Positions 1 to 7,448 of a stretch of DNA of 64,000 nt are shown piece by piece (within the stretch, counting starts at the first letter, position 1; each line of letters starts with the position of its first letter). The translations under genes and the position numbers were made by a program. Source of the stretch: LMUY01 sp965199095 (lineage in GTDB: Bacteria; Pseudomonadota; Alphaproteobacteria; Acetobacterales; Acetobacteraceae); the NCBI GenBank assembly GCA_965199095.1, contig CBDAQM010000003.1, positions 558,001 to 622,000 on the forward strand, written 5' to 3'. The notes beneath the pieces are model-generated. The model was not told the DNA's origin and searched no databases. It saw only the letters and a program-made list of their open reading frames with translations.

Positions 1-207
1 CCGCAATACCATCGGGTGGCGGAGAACGACGCCTGGTGGGGCCCCGGCTTCACAGAATGGACCAACCTTGGCAGGGCGCTGCCCCGTTTCGCCGGGCACT
101 ACCAACCGCGGACACCTGGATTGCTGGGGCATTACCGGCTGGATGGGTCCGAGACGTTGCGGCAGCAGATCGCGCTGGCAAAGGGTGCGGGGCTGCACGG
201 CTTCGTC

Positions 208-243
208 TTCTACTTCTACTGGTTCAATCAACGCCGCCTGCTG
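208..243. other. Left attachment site (attL) of the integrated element
   Basis: Thirty-six bases match 38574-38609 with four mismatches, in identical blocks 208-218, 220-227 and 232-243. The glycosyltransferase frame is left on one side and element sequence begins on the other. Imperfect identity fits a tyrosine recombinase whose phage-borne core resembles the target gene. The true crossover must lie in one identical block; TGGTTCAA (220-227) or CGCCGCCTGCTG (232-243) are the candidates. Confidence 0.75.
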
Positions 244-312
244 AAAAGTGCTATCCTTTACAATCGTCTGCTGACATTTTCCCGCTCATTCGAATACCGC
301 CTGCGGATGCCT

Positions 313-334
313 GGGCTTCAACGGGGCTTCAAAG
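313..334 (+). repeat. Left arm-type integrase repeats (two GGGCTTCAA units)
   Basis: Two tandem units, GGGCTTCAAC then GGGGCTTCAAAG, lie about 70 bases inside attL. The same 22-base arrangement with two mismatches occurs at 38401-38422 inside attR, in the same orientation. Tandem short direct repeats flanking a core on both arms are the usual form of arm-binding sites for tyrosine integrases; that role is inferred. Confidence 0.55.
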
Positions 335-498
335 CCTTAGCATGAACGAAGTTGTCTAGTTCGGCCCTTCAGCTATTGAGTGCTGGCTACCAGACTAGCT
401 CTTCCCGACGGCGACCGATCGGCCGGTAGGAATTGGTTGTTGATTATCTGGTATGGTACAGGCCCACCTACCTTTATAAACGGTGCAGAGTCTGTCAG

Positions 499-1278
499 AT
501 GCCTACTACCCGCAGCTTGCAAGAGGTCGTGCTGGCGCTGCATTTTGAGCAACCTGCTCCATTAACCCTCCTCGATGTGGCAGCATGGGTGGCCGAGTTT
601 GGTGGCCCTCGACACACAAGCTATGCCGAACTCCCGTCGCTTCCACCGGCGCAGATACCGCTGTTGGGTCAGCCGACCGGGCAGGTGGGTATTCAGTTAA
701 TTGGCGCTGACGGGGGAGGCATACTTCCGCGACTTCGGTTTAACGGGCCGGATCAATCCACTTTGTGCGTCATTCAACAAGATCGTTTAGCTTTCGGGTG
801 GCAGAGACAAGCGCCTGTTGGGGAAAAGGACACTTATCCTGGATACGAAGCACTGAGGGAGCGATGGTCGGTAGACACCAAGCATTTCTGTGAGTGGATC
901 TCAGACCGGCTCGATCATAACATGCGCTTCAGGCTTGTAGAGCTGTCATATAATAACGCATTTCCTCTGCTGATTGAGGGAGGAACACGCAAGCTTTCAG
1001 ATGTAGTCAAGTTCTTCACACCGATTGGCCGCGGTGTGACTAGTTTCAACGCAACGTGGACCGAACACCTGGACCCACCAGCCAGCGGCTACGTACAGGC
1101 CATTGTAGGTATCGGCACTGCTCCGCCCGCCTTACCCGTGATCGGGGTAAACTTCTTCGGCCTTGGAGCGCTTAGCTCAGTTGATGACCAATTGGTCGAA
1201 TCTGCCATGCAAGGTGCTGACAAACTTCACGGGCGTATCTTAGATATGCGGAAAGCCACGATTCACACTGAGGCGTAA
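499..1278 (+). CDS. TIGR04255 family protein (first gene of a three-gene module)
   Basis: About 259 residues from the ATG at 499. The N-terminus (LQEVVLALHFEQP) has the EVV-L-hydrophobic-F-P pattern that opens TIGR04255 proteins, a sporadically distributed family of about 250-280 residues with no assigned biochemical role. An upstream TTG at 433 is in frame but its residues do not fit the family. It is followed after one base by the next gene, so they form an operon. It sits at the extreme left end of the element, a place where phage-borne accessory genes are often found. A defence or conflict role is only a suggestion. Confidence 0.7.
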   Translation: MPTTRSLQEVVLALHFEQPAPLTLLDVAAWVAEFGGPRHTSYAELPSLPPAQIPLLGQPTGQVGIQLIGADGGGILPRLRFNGPDQSTLCVIQQDRLAFGWQRQAPVGEKDTYPGYEALRERWSVDTKHFCEWISDRLDHNMRFRLVELSYNNAFPLLIEGGTRKLSDVVKFFTPIGRGVTSFNATWTEHLDPPASGYVQAIVGIGTAPPALPVIGVNFFGLGALSSVDDQLVESAMQGADKLHGRILDMRKATIHTEA

Positions 1279-1279
1279 G

Positions 1280-1882
1280 ATGCTTCCAACGCTACCGCCC
1301 ACGGTCCATCTGCAAGAGGCCGCTTTTTGGACGCACCTCTCCGTGCTTAGCGTTGGCAGGCCTGCGCAAGTGTCTCGCGCGTCTATGGGACCGCAGCGGG
1401 GTAGTGCCGGTCAGACGTTTCAGCTGCCAGTAGAGAACGGCTGGTCGACCGGGCACTTAGATCAGGTTGCTTGGAAGAGCGCCGTCAGCGCGGCTATTAG
1501 CGATTTGAAAACACTTAAAGGTGGATGGGACGGCCCTGGGTCGTTGTCCATTTCGACAAGCGTTTTGTTCCGCGCGGAGTCTCTGATCCAGGCCGCGCTT
1601 AAAGGTCGCCCCCGCGCGGCTGCGCCCTACATCGTTCCTGTTGGGGACGGGAGCGTGCAGATCGAGTGGCACGAACGAAATGCCGAAATGGAGTTGGCAA
1701 TCGACTCCGACGGTGATGTGTATCTTTGGGGACGAAATCACGCTGCGGGGCACGAGTTTGAGGGCGAGGGTGATGACGCGCTTGCTCTATTTTCTCGTTG
1801 GGCGCCCAGGTTGGCTACGGAGGGTGACGATGGCCGTCATGTTCCGTACTCGGGCACGTTTGCCGACCTTATTGAAGCATGA
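1280..1882 (+). CDS. Hypothetical protein, second gene of the TIGR04255 module
   Basis: About 200 residues, ATG one base after the preceding stop, so translationally linked. Visible features are a tryptophan- and glycine-rich segment (KGGWDGPGSLS), then a PYIVPVGDGSVQIEWHE strand pattern and an acidic stretch. No membrane segment or signal peptide. I do not recognise a named family. Its 3' end overlaps the third gene of the module by 53 bases in another frame. Confidence 0.65.
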   Translation: MLPTLPPTVHLQEAAFWTHLSVLSVGRPAQVSRASMGPQRGSAGQTFQLPVENGWSTGHLDQVAWKSAVSAAISDLKTLKGGWDGPGSLSISTSVLFRAESLIQAALKGRPRAAAPYIVPVGDGSVQIEWHERNAEMELAIDSDGDVYLWGRNHAAGHEFEGEGDDALALFSRWAPRLATEGDDGRHVPYSGTFADLIEA

Positions 1883-2294
1883 ACTGCGTTTCATAAGGAC
1901 ACTGCAAGCACCACAACAGGTGGTGTTCGATAAGAAGTCGCAGAGATACCGGGTCTCATCCGCTGCATTCGGTGGATCGTCTCGTAATGGTGGTCTATCC
2001 GGCGAGTTGGAAGAAGTCATCGTGGCTGATGGTTTAGCCGTTACTATCATGTATCCTTCGGTCTCCCGTGCCGTTGGCGCAGTGACCATACGCGTGCGAG
2101 ATGCCCTACAACACGGCCTCAGCGCGAGCCACGATCCGGTCAAAACGAATTGGTATCATGGCGAGATCAAGGGCGACCTGAAAAGGTATCGTCAGAAGCT
2201 TAGGGACGTGTCTGTAGAACTCGTCGAGATAGATCAGAAAGCAGCAGCCCGCTTTGACACTGAACGTGGTCGGGTTAGCCCGACCACGTTGTAG
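1830..2294 (+). CDS. Hypothetical protein, third gene of the TIGR04255 module
   Basis: About 154 residues. The start at 1830 is chosen because a GGAGG lies 6-7 bases upstream, inside the end of the previous gene; the open frame extends further upstream without a better start. The protein is basic at the N-terminus and contains FDKKSQRYRVSSAAFGG, then LSGELEEV, then a DPVKTNWYHGEIKG segment. Asp-Pro...Asn-x-x-His-Gly-x-Ile-x-Gly could be a conserved catalytic or binding patch. No family name can be given. Overlap with the upstream gene indicates one operon and probably one complex or pathway. Confidence 0.6.
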   Translation: MAVMFRTRARLPTLLKHELRFIRTLQAPQQVVFDKKSQRYRVSSAAFGGSSRNGGLSGELEEVIVADGLAVTIMYPSVSRAVGAVTIRVRDALQHGLSASHDPVKTNWYHGEIKGDLKRYRQKLRDVSVELVEIDQKAAARFDTERGRVSPTTL

Positions 2295-2324
2295 CGACAA
2301 CAGGACTTCCGAAGCCGCTGGAAA

Positions 2325-2453
2325 TCAACACCTCGCCCACTGCTCCGCCCGCCTCAACACGTGGTAGACTATCCGTACCTCCTTGATCGCGAAGCTGGCA
2401 AACACCTCCCGCACTTCGGGCCGATCGTTCAACGACAGCACCACCAACCGCAC
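2325..2453 (-). CDS. Possible 42-residue orphan protein
   Basis: A minus-strand frame from a GTG at 2453 has protein-like content (RLVVLSLNDRPEVREVFASF, then AIKEVRIVYHV) and ends at 2325. There is no ATG and no convincing ribosome binding site, so it may be the tail of a lost gene. It occupies most of the space between the TIGR04255 module and the next phage genes, facing them. Confidence 0.3.
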   Translation of the reverse strand: MRLVVLSLNDRPEVREVFASFAIKEVRIVYHVLRRAEQWARC

Positions 2454-2596
2454 GGAGGAGCCACTGCCAATGACCCCGACCCGAACCCGCGATTACCACT
2501 GATCAGGATCATCCTCCGCCGCTAGGGAGCGACGCGTCACCAAAGGCATCCACCCTGCGCATGCGTCGGCATCGGGAGCGCCGGAAGGCAGCGGCC

Positions 2597-2827
2597 ATGC
2601 GCCAGGATGCCGGGACCGTCCGTGTGTTCTTCGATCTCATCCCAGGCGGGATCGCCATTCTGACCGAGATGGGATGGCTCGCCGCGTCCGAGCGCGACAA
2701 CGTCGACGCGGTGCAGAGGGCGTTTGAGGGTTTCGTGAACCGCGCAGCAGTGGTTGGCATCCATTCGGAAAAGCCGCCCCCGTCGCCCCCGATAGACCCT
2801 TCCGACCCCGAGTGGCTGCGAAGCTGA
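2597..2827 (+). CDS. Small phage hypothetical protein
   Basis: About 76 residues. The ATG at 2597 is preferred over the in-frame ATG at 2561 because GGAAGG stands about nine bases before it. Sequence runs RVFFDLIPGGIAILTEMGWL, then a helical segment and a proline-rich tail ending PSDPEWLRS. It resembles small proteins placed just before phage packaging genes but has no named domain. It precedes two frameshifted genes on the same strand, so it is probably part of a dead operon. Confidence 0.5.
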   Translation: MRQDAGTVRVFFDLIPGGIAILTEMGWLAASERDNVDAVQRAFEGFVNRAAVVGIHSEKPPPSPPIDPSDPEWLRS

Positions 2828-2851
2828 TGGCCGGTGTCGGGAGGCAGTCTC

Positions 2852-3222
2852 ATGGCTGAACTCAACGAGCACATAGGCGCAATGGTGGACGCCTTCGCCG
2901 AGCACCTGGTCATGGAGGACGTCGCCGCATACCTCCGCCGAGACCGTCTGTGCGCCGCGCTGACCGACGCCGCGTTGGCCGACTTGTGGTGTCTAGCTTC
3001 CGCGCCTGGCTGCCCGAGCGCACCGACGAGGCAGCGCTCACTCGATACAGCGACGCCGGCGCCGAACTGCACCTGCGGGGCGCTGGCCGACCCTTTGACG
3101 CCGTGCGGGCAGAGATGGACGCGGCACGCGCCCAGATGCGTGACGGGGACGACGATTCTAACGACGGCCTCCGGGACAAGCTGCGCGCCTTCGTCAAGTC
3201 CATGAACGACCAGCCGAATTGA
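2852..3222 (+). pseudogene. Frameshifted phage hypothetical gene
   Basis: Two overlapping frames join into one plausible protein of about 123 residues. The first starts at the ATG at 2852 (GGGAGG just upstream) and encodes MAELNEHIGAMVDAFAEHL through ALADLW. The second continues with SSFRAWLPERTDEAALTRY to KSMNDQPN and stops at 3222. The switch is near 2984-2994, around GTGGTGTCTAGC. Each half alone degenerates into cysteine- and proline-rich shadow sequence. A single-base indel is the simplest explanation. Confidence 0.6.
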
Positions 3223-3281
3223 CGGAGATGCTGGTAGGAAGGTCGCAGCCTAGGTTATGTTGGATCAGCACTGGAGCCGCC

Positions 3282-3691
3282 ATGTCCGCCGACCTGTTCA
3301 CCGCCGATCTGGCCGTAAGCATCTGCGACCGGATCGCGTCCGGGGAAAGCCTGCGATCGATCTGCCGCGCCGAGGGCATGCCGTCCGAGGTAACCGTCCG
3401 CCGCTGGGCCACCGACGACCGCGATGGGTTAGGGCCTCGTTTGCCGCCGCCCGAGCCGAGCAGGCTCATGCCCTGTATGACGAGATACTGGACACTGCCC
3501 GCGCCGGCGGTGATGCGTCCATGATCCGGGCCAAGGTTGACGCCCTCAAGTGGGCGGCCGCCCGGATGGCGCCGAAGACCTATGGGGACAAGACCGAGGT
3601 CGAGCATCGCGGCGGGCTGACGCTAGAGCAGTTGGTCATAGACGCCACCGCAAAGCGTCAGGGCTCTGACGAAGCAGCGGCGGAGATCTGA
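3282..3691 (+). pseudogene. Frameshifted terminase small subunit-like gene
   Basis: The ATG at 3282 opens a frame encoding AVSICDRIASGESLRSICR and EGMPSEVTVRRWATDD, the helix-turn-helix pattern of phage terminase small subunit-like proteins. Near 3418-3435 the homology moves to another frame: ASFAAARAEQAHALYDEIL, then ALKWAAARMAPKTYGDK, typical of the same family. The joined protein would be about 136 residues, a normal size. It is a second, unrelated small-terminase gene besides 29452-29901, and no large subunit follows it, so it is a relic of another phage. Confidence 0.75.
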
Positions 3692-3767
3692 TCCTCGCCT
3701 CGCGCGCACGCGCGCGGAACGTTCAGAATTGGGATTGTGAGCCGCCGCCGGAAGTCGCCGATGTGCG

Positions 3768-4595
3768 TCACTCGGCCGCCGACAAGCGGCAATCATAGCG
3801 ACCGAAAATGGGAACCTCACCGAACCGCGCCATCTGCTCGCTCTCCACGCTCTCGGCCGTGTCGTGGCACATCGCGATGAGGCGGAACATGAATTGGCTG
3901 CTGAACCGGACGACTGCTTGGAGGGAGCCTAACTCGGGCGTGTAGCCCCACCTGTAGACGAATTGCTTAGCCAGAGATCGTTTCGCCCTGGTCGGGATGG
4001 CAAGCCACGGCGCGAATTTCAACGCAGCGTCCAGAGGCCCGCCGTCCATTTTCGCCTCGTTCTGGCTGATGTGGACGACGTACATGACGCCATCCAGGAT
4101 TTTGCCCGTGTGCAGGTAGTAAAGTGCCTTGCCTAACTTGATGACGAACCGCTCGATCGCGGCGCGGCTCAGAGGTCCGATGTTCAGCGTTCCCACGCCA
4201 TCACGACGCATCTCGTCGCCGAGGGTGCCATATTTCTCCCGCAGGATACGCTTGTGCAGGTTTCGCCCGATATCCTTCCATTCCTGCACCAACTGAGGAC
4301 TGTTGTTAACCGTGCCGGTCAGCATTTTCATCCATTGGCGGCCACGCTCAAGTGGCATCTCCGTTTGCGGCTCAATGCAGACGAGGACGGACAGCGCCTG
4401 TTCATCCAACCGCGCGCCGCTGTTACAGGGCTGGCAGGCGGGGAACTCGTACCCCTCGGGCCCATGCTTGCCTGCAAAAAAACAACGCGGCGGACAATGG
4501 TCAACCGTTGTGGCGGGATTGCCGCAGTAGATGCATTTTGGGTGCCGAAGTAGGAACTCCGCCGTCTTTGAAATCTTCGCCTTGGCCTCGCCCAT
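3768..4595 (-). CDS. HNH-type nuclease-like protein with CxxC zinc knuckles
   Basis: About 275 residues from the ATG at 4595 (MGEAKAKISKTAEFLLRH). The N-terminal part holds CIYCG, TVDHCPPRCFF and CQPCNSG: paired CxxC motifs around a DHCPP core, which is the arrangement of zinc-bound HNH endonucleases. The remaining 190 residues are helical and unassigned. Phages use HNH proteins beside terminases or as homing nucleases; which applies here is unclear. It faces the plus-strand phage relics and ends about 75 bases from the small-terminase pseudogene. Confidence 0.65.
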   Translation of the reverse strand: MGEAKAKISKTAEFLLRHPKCIYCGNPATTVDHCPPRCFFAGKHGPEGYEFPACQPCNSGARLDEQALSVLVCIEPQTEMPLERGRQWMKMLTGTVNNSPQLVQEWKDIGRNLHKRILREKYGTLGDEMRRDGVGTLNIGPLSRAAIERFVIKLGKALYYLHTGKILDGVMYVVHISQNEAKMDGGPLDAALKFAPWLAIPTRAKRSLAKQFVYRWGYTPELGSLQAVVRFSSQFMFRLIAMCHDTAESVESEQMARFGEVPIFGRYDCRLSAAE

Positions 4596-4784
4596 GGAGA
4601 CAAAGTGATAGCGGTGCCATCGCCGTTCCAGAGGACGCCGTTCGGACGCCTGACCGCCTCCACACTCAGTTGGCGCCTGCGATAGCTTGGCTATGACCAC
4701 AAGCACGTGACGCGCCTGCCGCCGCTGCTGCTGCGCCGACCCCGATCGAAGCAATGATGGCTCTGCGGCGAAACTTGGCTTTTA

Positions 4785-5831
4785 GAGGCTGACCCGGAAC
4801 GTACATGGAATGGCAACCTGAGTCTTCTCAATCGGTTGCGCGCTGCGCACGTCGCTGGGGTTTGGCGAGGCCAAGGAGGAGACAGAGGCGGTTGCGTGAT
4901 TTCAGCGGCTGCGATTCTCTCGTGTTTGCGAAGACAACGAAGAGAGCCACATGGCCTGGACTGAAATCACGCGCCCACAGTATCAGCGCGATCATTTGCG
5001 CTACGCAAGCGACGCCACCGAGGACGAGTGGAAGGTGATCGCACCGCATCTGCCGCCGCCGGCCGACTGCGGGCGCACGCGCGAGACCGACCTGCGCGAG
5101 GTGGTCAACGCCATATTCTATATCGCGCAGACCGGCTGCCAGTGGCGCCTCCTGCCGAAGGACCTACCCCCCTACACCACGGTGCAGCGGTATTTCTACG
5201 CGTGGCGCGACAGCGGTGTGTGGCAGACGATCAATCATGTGCTGCTGATGGACGTCCGCGAAGCCGCCGGGCGAGAGGCAAGCCCGACCGCCGGCGTGAT
5301 TGACAGCCAATCGGTCAAGACGACCGAGTCTGGCGGACCACGGGGCTACGCGGCCGAGAAGATGATCAAGGGCCGCAAGCGGCACATTCTAACGGACACC
5401 ATCGGCCTGCCGATCGCGATGATCGTGCATCCGGCGAACGTGCAGGATCGTGATGGTGCGCCCGCTCTGCTGAAGGGCGCGCGCTGTCTGGTGCCCTGGC
5501 TGCGCCACGTGTTCGCCGATGGTGGTTATGCCGGCGACAAGCTGAAGAACGCGCTGAAGGGCCATGGCGATTGGACGATCGAGATCGTCAAGCGGTCAGA
5601 TGTGGCCAAGGGCTTTGTTCTGTTGCCGCGCCGCTGGGTGGTGGAGCGCACCCTTGCTTGGCTGAACCGCAACCGTCGGCTGGCCAAAGATGTCGAAAGG
5701 ACAATCGAGAGCGCTGCTGCTTGGCTCTATATCGCCAGCGTCAAGCTGATGTCGCGCCGGCTGGCGGTAGCGTGATGCCTCACTCCCAGCACCATGGATA
5801 TGGCGTTGCAGAGCCGATTCGAGTCAGACAC
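4785..5831 (+). mobile_element. IS5-family insertion sequence
   Basis: A 1047-base element with one transposase gene. The ends are imperfect inverted repeats: GAGGCTGACCCGG at the left, and GTGTCTGACTCG reading in from the right. It is flanked by a TTA trinucleotide on both sides (4782-4784 and 5832-5834), which fits the short TNA target duplications of this family. Its right side adjoins another transposase relic. Confidence 0.85.
4951..5775 (+). CDS. IS5-family DDE transposase
   Basis: About 274 residues, apparently intact. The N-terminal part (DEWKVIAPHLPPP, then GCQWRLLPKDLPPYTTVQRYFYAW) is the helix-rich domain typical of IS5/IS1031-like enzymes. The DDE catalytic core follows: VIDSQSVKTTE and KGRKRHILTDTIGLP (first Asp), then HVFADGGYAGDK (second Asp) and RWVVERTLAWLNRNRRL (Glu). 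It catalyses cut-and-paste transposition of the enclosing element. The intact frame suggests recent arrival. Confidence 0.9.
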   Translation: MAWTEITRPQYQRDHLRYASDATEDEWKVIAPHLPPPADCGRTRETDLREVVNAIFYIAQTGCQWRLLPKDLPPYTTVQRYFYAWRDSGVWQTINHVLLMDVREAAGREASPTAGVIDSQSVKTTESGGPRGYAAEKMIKGRKRHILTDTIGLPIAMIVHPANVQDRDGAPALLKGARCLVPWLRHVFADGGYAGDKLKNALKGHGDWTIEIVKRSDVAKGFVLLPRRWVVERTLAWLNRNRRLAKDVERTIESAAAWLYIASVKLMSRRLAVA

Positions 5832-5935
5832 TTAGGCCGCGCTGCTCGACTTTGGTGTAGTTGGCATACGATTTGGCAACCGCGCCGACATAGACGATGA
5901 TTACCGCCGCACTGCCGCGTTCTCCATTGCCAGGT

Positions 5936-6085
5936 TCAGGCTGCCTTCTTCTCCTTCGGCTGCGCCGCCTCCCAGGCTTCCAGCACGTCCACCATGTCGC
6001 CCAGGTCCATTAGCGTCGTCGTGACGCCAGCCGCCATAGCCGGGCTGCGCCGGATCGTGGAGTGGACCCGGGCGAAGTTGTAGTG
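5936..6085 (-). pseudogene. C-terminal remnant of an IS1-like transposase
   Basis: A 50-residue minus-strand tail reads HYNFARVHSTIRRSP, MAAGVTTTLMDLGDMVDVLE and ends PKEKKAA. The YNF-R-H-T-R-P-AMAAG pattern is the conserved C-terminus of IS1-like transposases. Everything upstream is missing and the fragment abuts the stop of the next gene at 6087. It marks an older insertion that was later deleted. Confidence 0.7.
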
Positions 6086-6086
6086 C

Positions 6087-6263
6087 CTACCCACCCATCC
6101 GCTTGAGCAACGCGCTAACCACCCGGTCCACCAACGCCCGCTCCTGCTGGTCGGCAGCCGCCTGTTGCGCGAACCCGAACAGCGGCAGAATGAACAGAGC
6201 TATAACCGGCACAGTCACCGCCGCAGAGGCAGCCTTCCTCGAAGCGCCTCTCACCGGGCGCAT
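6087..6263 (-). CDS. Short protein homologous to the C-terminus of the neighbouring GIY-YIG protein
   Basis: About 58 residues from the ATG at 6263, which overlaps the end of the preceding gene. It has a hydrophobic stretch (VPVIALFILPLFGF) and the ending QERALVDRVVSALLKRM. This ending matches the tail of the GIY-YIG protein at 6580-7128 (LPLFEF, then EQAAVDRALEALLNRM), and the DNA is also similar. It is probably a truncated duplicate of that gene's 3' end rather than an independent function. Confidence 0.5.
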   Translation of the reverse strand: MRPVRGASRKAASAAVTVPVIALFILPLFGFAQQAAADQQERALVDRVVSALLKRMGG

Positions 6264-6580
6264 ATCTGATCCAAAGTGGTGTCGTTCACCCAGCACGCCG
6301 GGTCCGTTTGGCTACGGATATATCTCCCGGCCATGCTGATGTTCCGCGTCCCGAGGTTCACGAACCCGGATGCCTTCCCAGGCTCGTCCATGTTCAGGAT
6401 GTAGAGCGGCTTGCCAGGTGCCGAGAGTTCAAAGCTGCCATCTTTGTCTGTCGATTTGAAGTCGCAGGCATAGGTGCCATCGTCGGTGGTTGTGCAGCGG
6501 GCTGGTCGAGCCTGAGCTGCGGACGAGCAGGCTAACGTGATTGCCCCGACTGCGGCCATCTGGCGGATGACGCGGACCAT
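6251..6580 (-). CDS. Exported small hypothetical protein
   Basis: About 109 residues. The ATG at 6580 overlaps the stop of the GIY-YIG gene (TGATG), so translation is coupled. A signal peptide is visible (MVRVIRQMAAVGAITLACSS, then AAQARPA). The mature part has four cysteines (CTTTDDGTYACDF; PACWVND; DQICAR) that could pair in the periplasm, and a glycine-rich central strand pattern. No family recognised. It sits between the GIY-YIG gene and its partial copy. Confidence 0.6.
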   Translation of the reverse strand: MVRVIRQMAAVGAITLACSSAAQARPARCTTTDDGTYACDFKSTDKDGSFELSAPGKPLYILNMDEPGKASGFVNLGTRNISMAGRYIRSQTDPACWVNDTTLDQICAR

Positions 6581-7128
6581 CAACGATGGTCCATTCTGTT
6601 CAGCAGTGCCTCTAATGCCCGATCCACCGCCGCCTGCTCGTCAATCGGCGCCCGTCGGCTGAATTCGAACAGCGGCAAGGGTGCTGGCACGACCGCCTTG
6701 TGGAAGGTGGCCTTGGGCCGGAACTGACGCCCGAACGCGATCAGCGGGTCCAACGGCGGTGGTGTTGTCGGACGCCGCTCAGCCCGGCTGATGCGCCACT
6801 CGGCCGGTGTGGGCTGGCTGACGGGCTTGGCCAAGCTCCGAGGAGCTACGGCTGACTGAACAGCCTGTATTGCCTCCTCCCGCGTCGCCTCAAACCATTC
6901 GTTCCTGACGCACGACCGCGCCAGCAGCCGATGCGCTCGACGTTCGATCGCGTGCGCATCCTCGAACGGCACGGCGACAGCCAGGTGCAGGAATAGGTCG
7001 AACGGGCAGGCGGTCTGGAGGGTGGCGAGGCGCTGCTTCGGGTCGGTGGCGATGCCGACCTTCTGGAGGCCGATCGGCGGGCCGATGACGTACACGTAGC
7101 GGTTCGGCGGGGTAGGACGGCAGGTCAT
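6580..7128 (-). CDS. GIY-YIG (T5orf172/MUG113-like) domain protein
   Basis: About 182 residues, ATG at 7128. The first 85 residues have the phage-type GIY-YIG pattern: YVYVIGPPIGLQKVGIATDP, then QRLATLQTACPFDL, AIERRAHRLLA and NEWFEAT. This domain is a small nuclease fold common in phages, used in homing or in attack on competitor DNA. The second half is proline-rich linker followed by a C-terminal helix (AAVDRALEALLNRM) that is repeated in the short gene at 6087-6263. It heads a three-gene minus-strand cluster. Confidence 0.75.
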   Translation of the reverse strand: MTCRPTPPNRYVYVIGPPIGLQKVGIATDPKQRLATLQTACPFDLFLHLAVAVPFEDAHAIERRAHRLLARSCVRNEWFEATREEAIQAVQSAVAPRSLAKPVSQPTPAEWRISRAERRPTTPPPLDPLIAFGRQFRPKATFHKAVVPAPLPLFEFSRRAPIDEQAAVDRALEALLNRMDHR

Positions 7129-7159
7129 CTAGTGGATGCACACAGAAGTGAGTTCCCAG

Positions 7160-7330
7160 CTAGCTCTTCGCCTTGTCGCCTCGGCTCTGGTCGATTGTCC
7201 GTCGCATCATCTCTCGCAAGGCGTCGCTTCTTGTCCGCAGCCGGTTGGTGAACTGCCAATCGTCTAATTCCTTTGCCTCGTCCGGGGTCAGGAGCAGCGG
7301 CACGCGCACGATTCGTTTCTCATCGGCCAT
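7160..7330 (-). CDS. Small ribbon-helix-helix-like DNA-binding protein
   Basis: About 56 residues from the ATG at 7330, chosen because GGAAGA lies a few bases upstream; an in-frame ATG at 7342 lacks this. Sequence RIVRVPLLLTPDEAKELDDW, RTRSDALREMMRRTI follows the strand-helix-helix plan with the R-S-x-A-L-R-x-M-x-R second helix common in such repressors. A perfect 19-base palindrome stands about 75 bases upstream, so autoregulation is likely. It diverges from the plus-strand phage operon beginning at 7449. Confidence 0.6.
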   Translation of the reverse strand: MADEKRIVRVPLLLTPDEAKELDDWQFTNRLRTRSDALREMMRRTIDQSRGDKAKS

Positions 7331-7376
7331 GCCGTCTTCCATACGTGGAATGTGCCCGAAACGCCATAAACATAGC

Positions 7377-7420
7377 AAGCACATAATACGCTTGACACGT
7401 CTAAGCACATTATGTGCTTA
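7377..7420. promoter_or_regulatory. Palindromic operator and promoter elements between divergent genes
   Basis: A perfect palindrome TAAGCACAT-T-ATGTGCTTA occupies 7402-7420, and the same half-site AAGCACAT recurs at 7377-7384. A TTGACA box at 7392-7397 overlaps the array and points toward the plus-strand operon at 7449. The stretch is AT-rich against a GC-rich background. It is probably the control region of both the ribbon-helix-helix-like gene and the phage operon. Confidence 0.65.
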
Positions 7421-7448
7421 ATGTGCCTGTTATCGATTGGCCAGTCCG

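Larger units (their letters stand above)
1..345 (+). pseudogene. 5' fragment of WbsX-type glycosyltransferase, cut by the integrated element
   Basis: The reading frame enters from the window edge and carries the WbsX (glycoside-hydrolase-99-like) signature: PQYH, ENDAWWGPGFTEWTN, GHYQP, then GLHGFVFYFYWFN and RRLL. WbsX-domain proteins act in O-antigen or capsule assembly. After RRLL at 243 the frame runs into unrelated sequence and stops at 343-345, adding about 34 foreign residues. The missing continuation (FYFYWFNRRRLLDAP, then WANENWTRRWDG) starts at 38574, so this is the N-terminal piece of the gene continuing at 38571-41321. The true start lies outside the window. The protein made here would lack most of the domain and is almost surely inactive. 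Confidence 0.9.

Noticed and set aside
1..345. Possibility that the 1-345 frame is a complete small gene
   Set aside because: It enters from the window edge, matches the middle of a known domain, and its last 34 residues are foreign.
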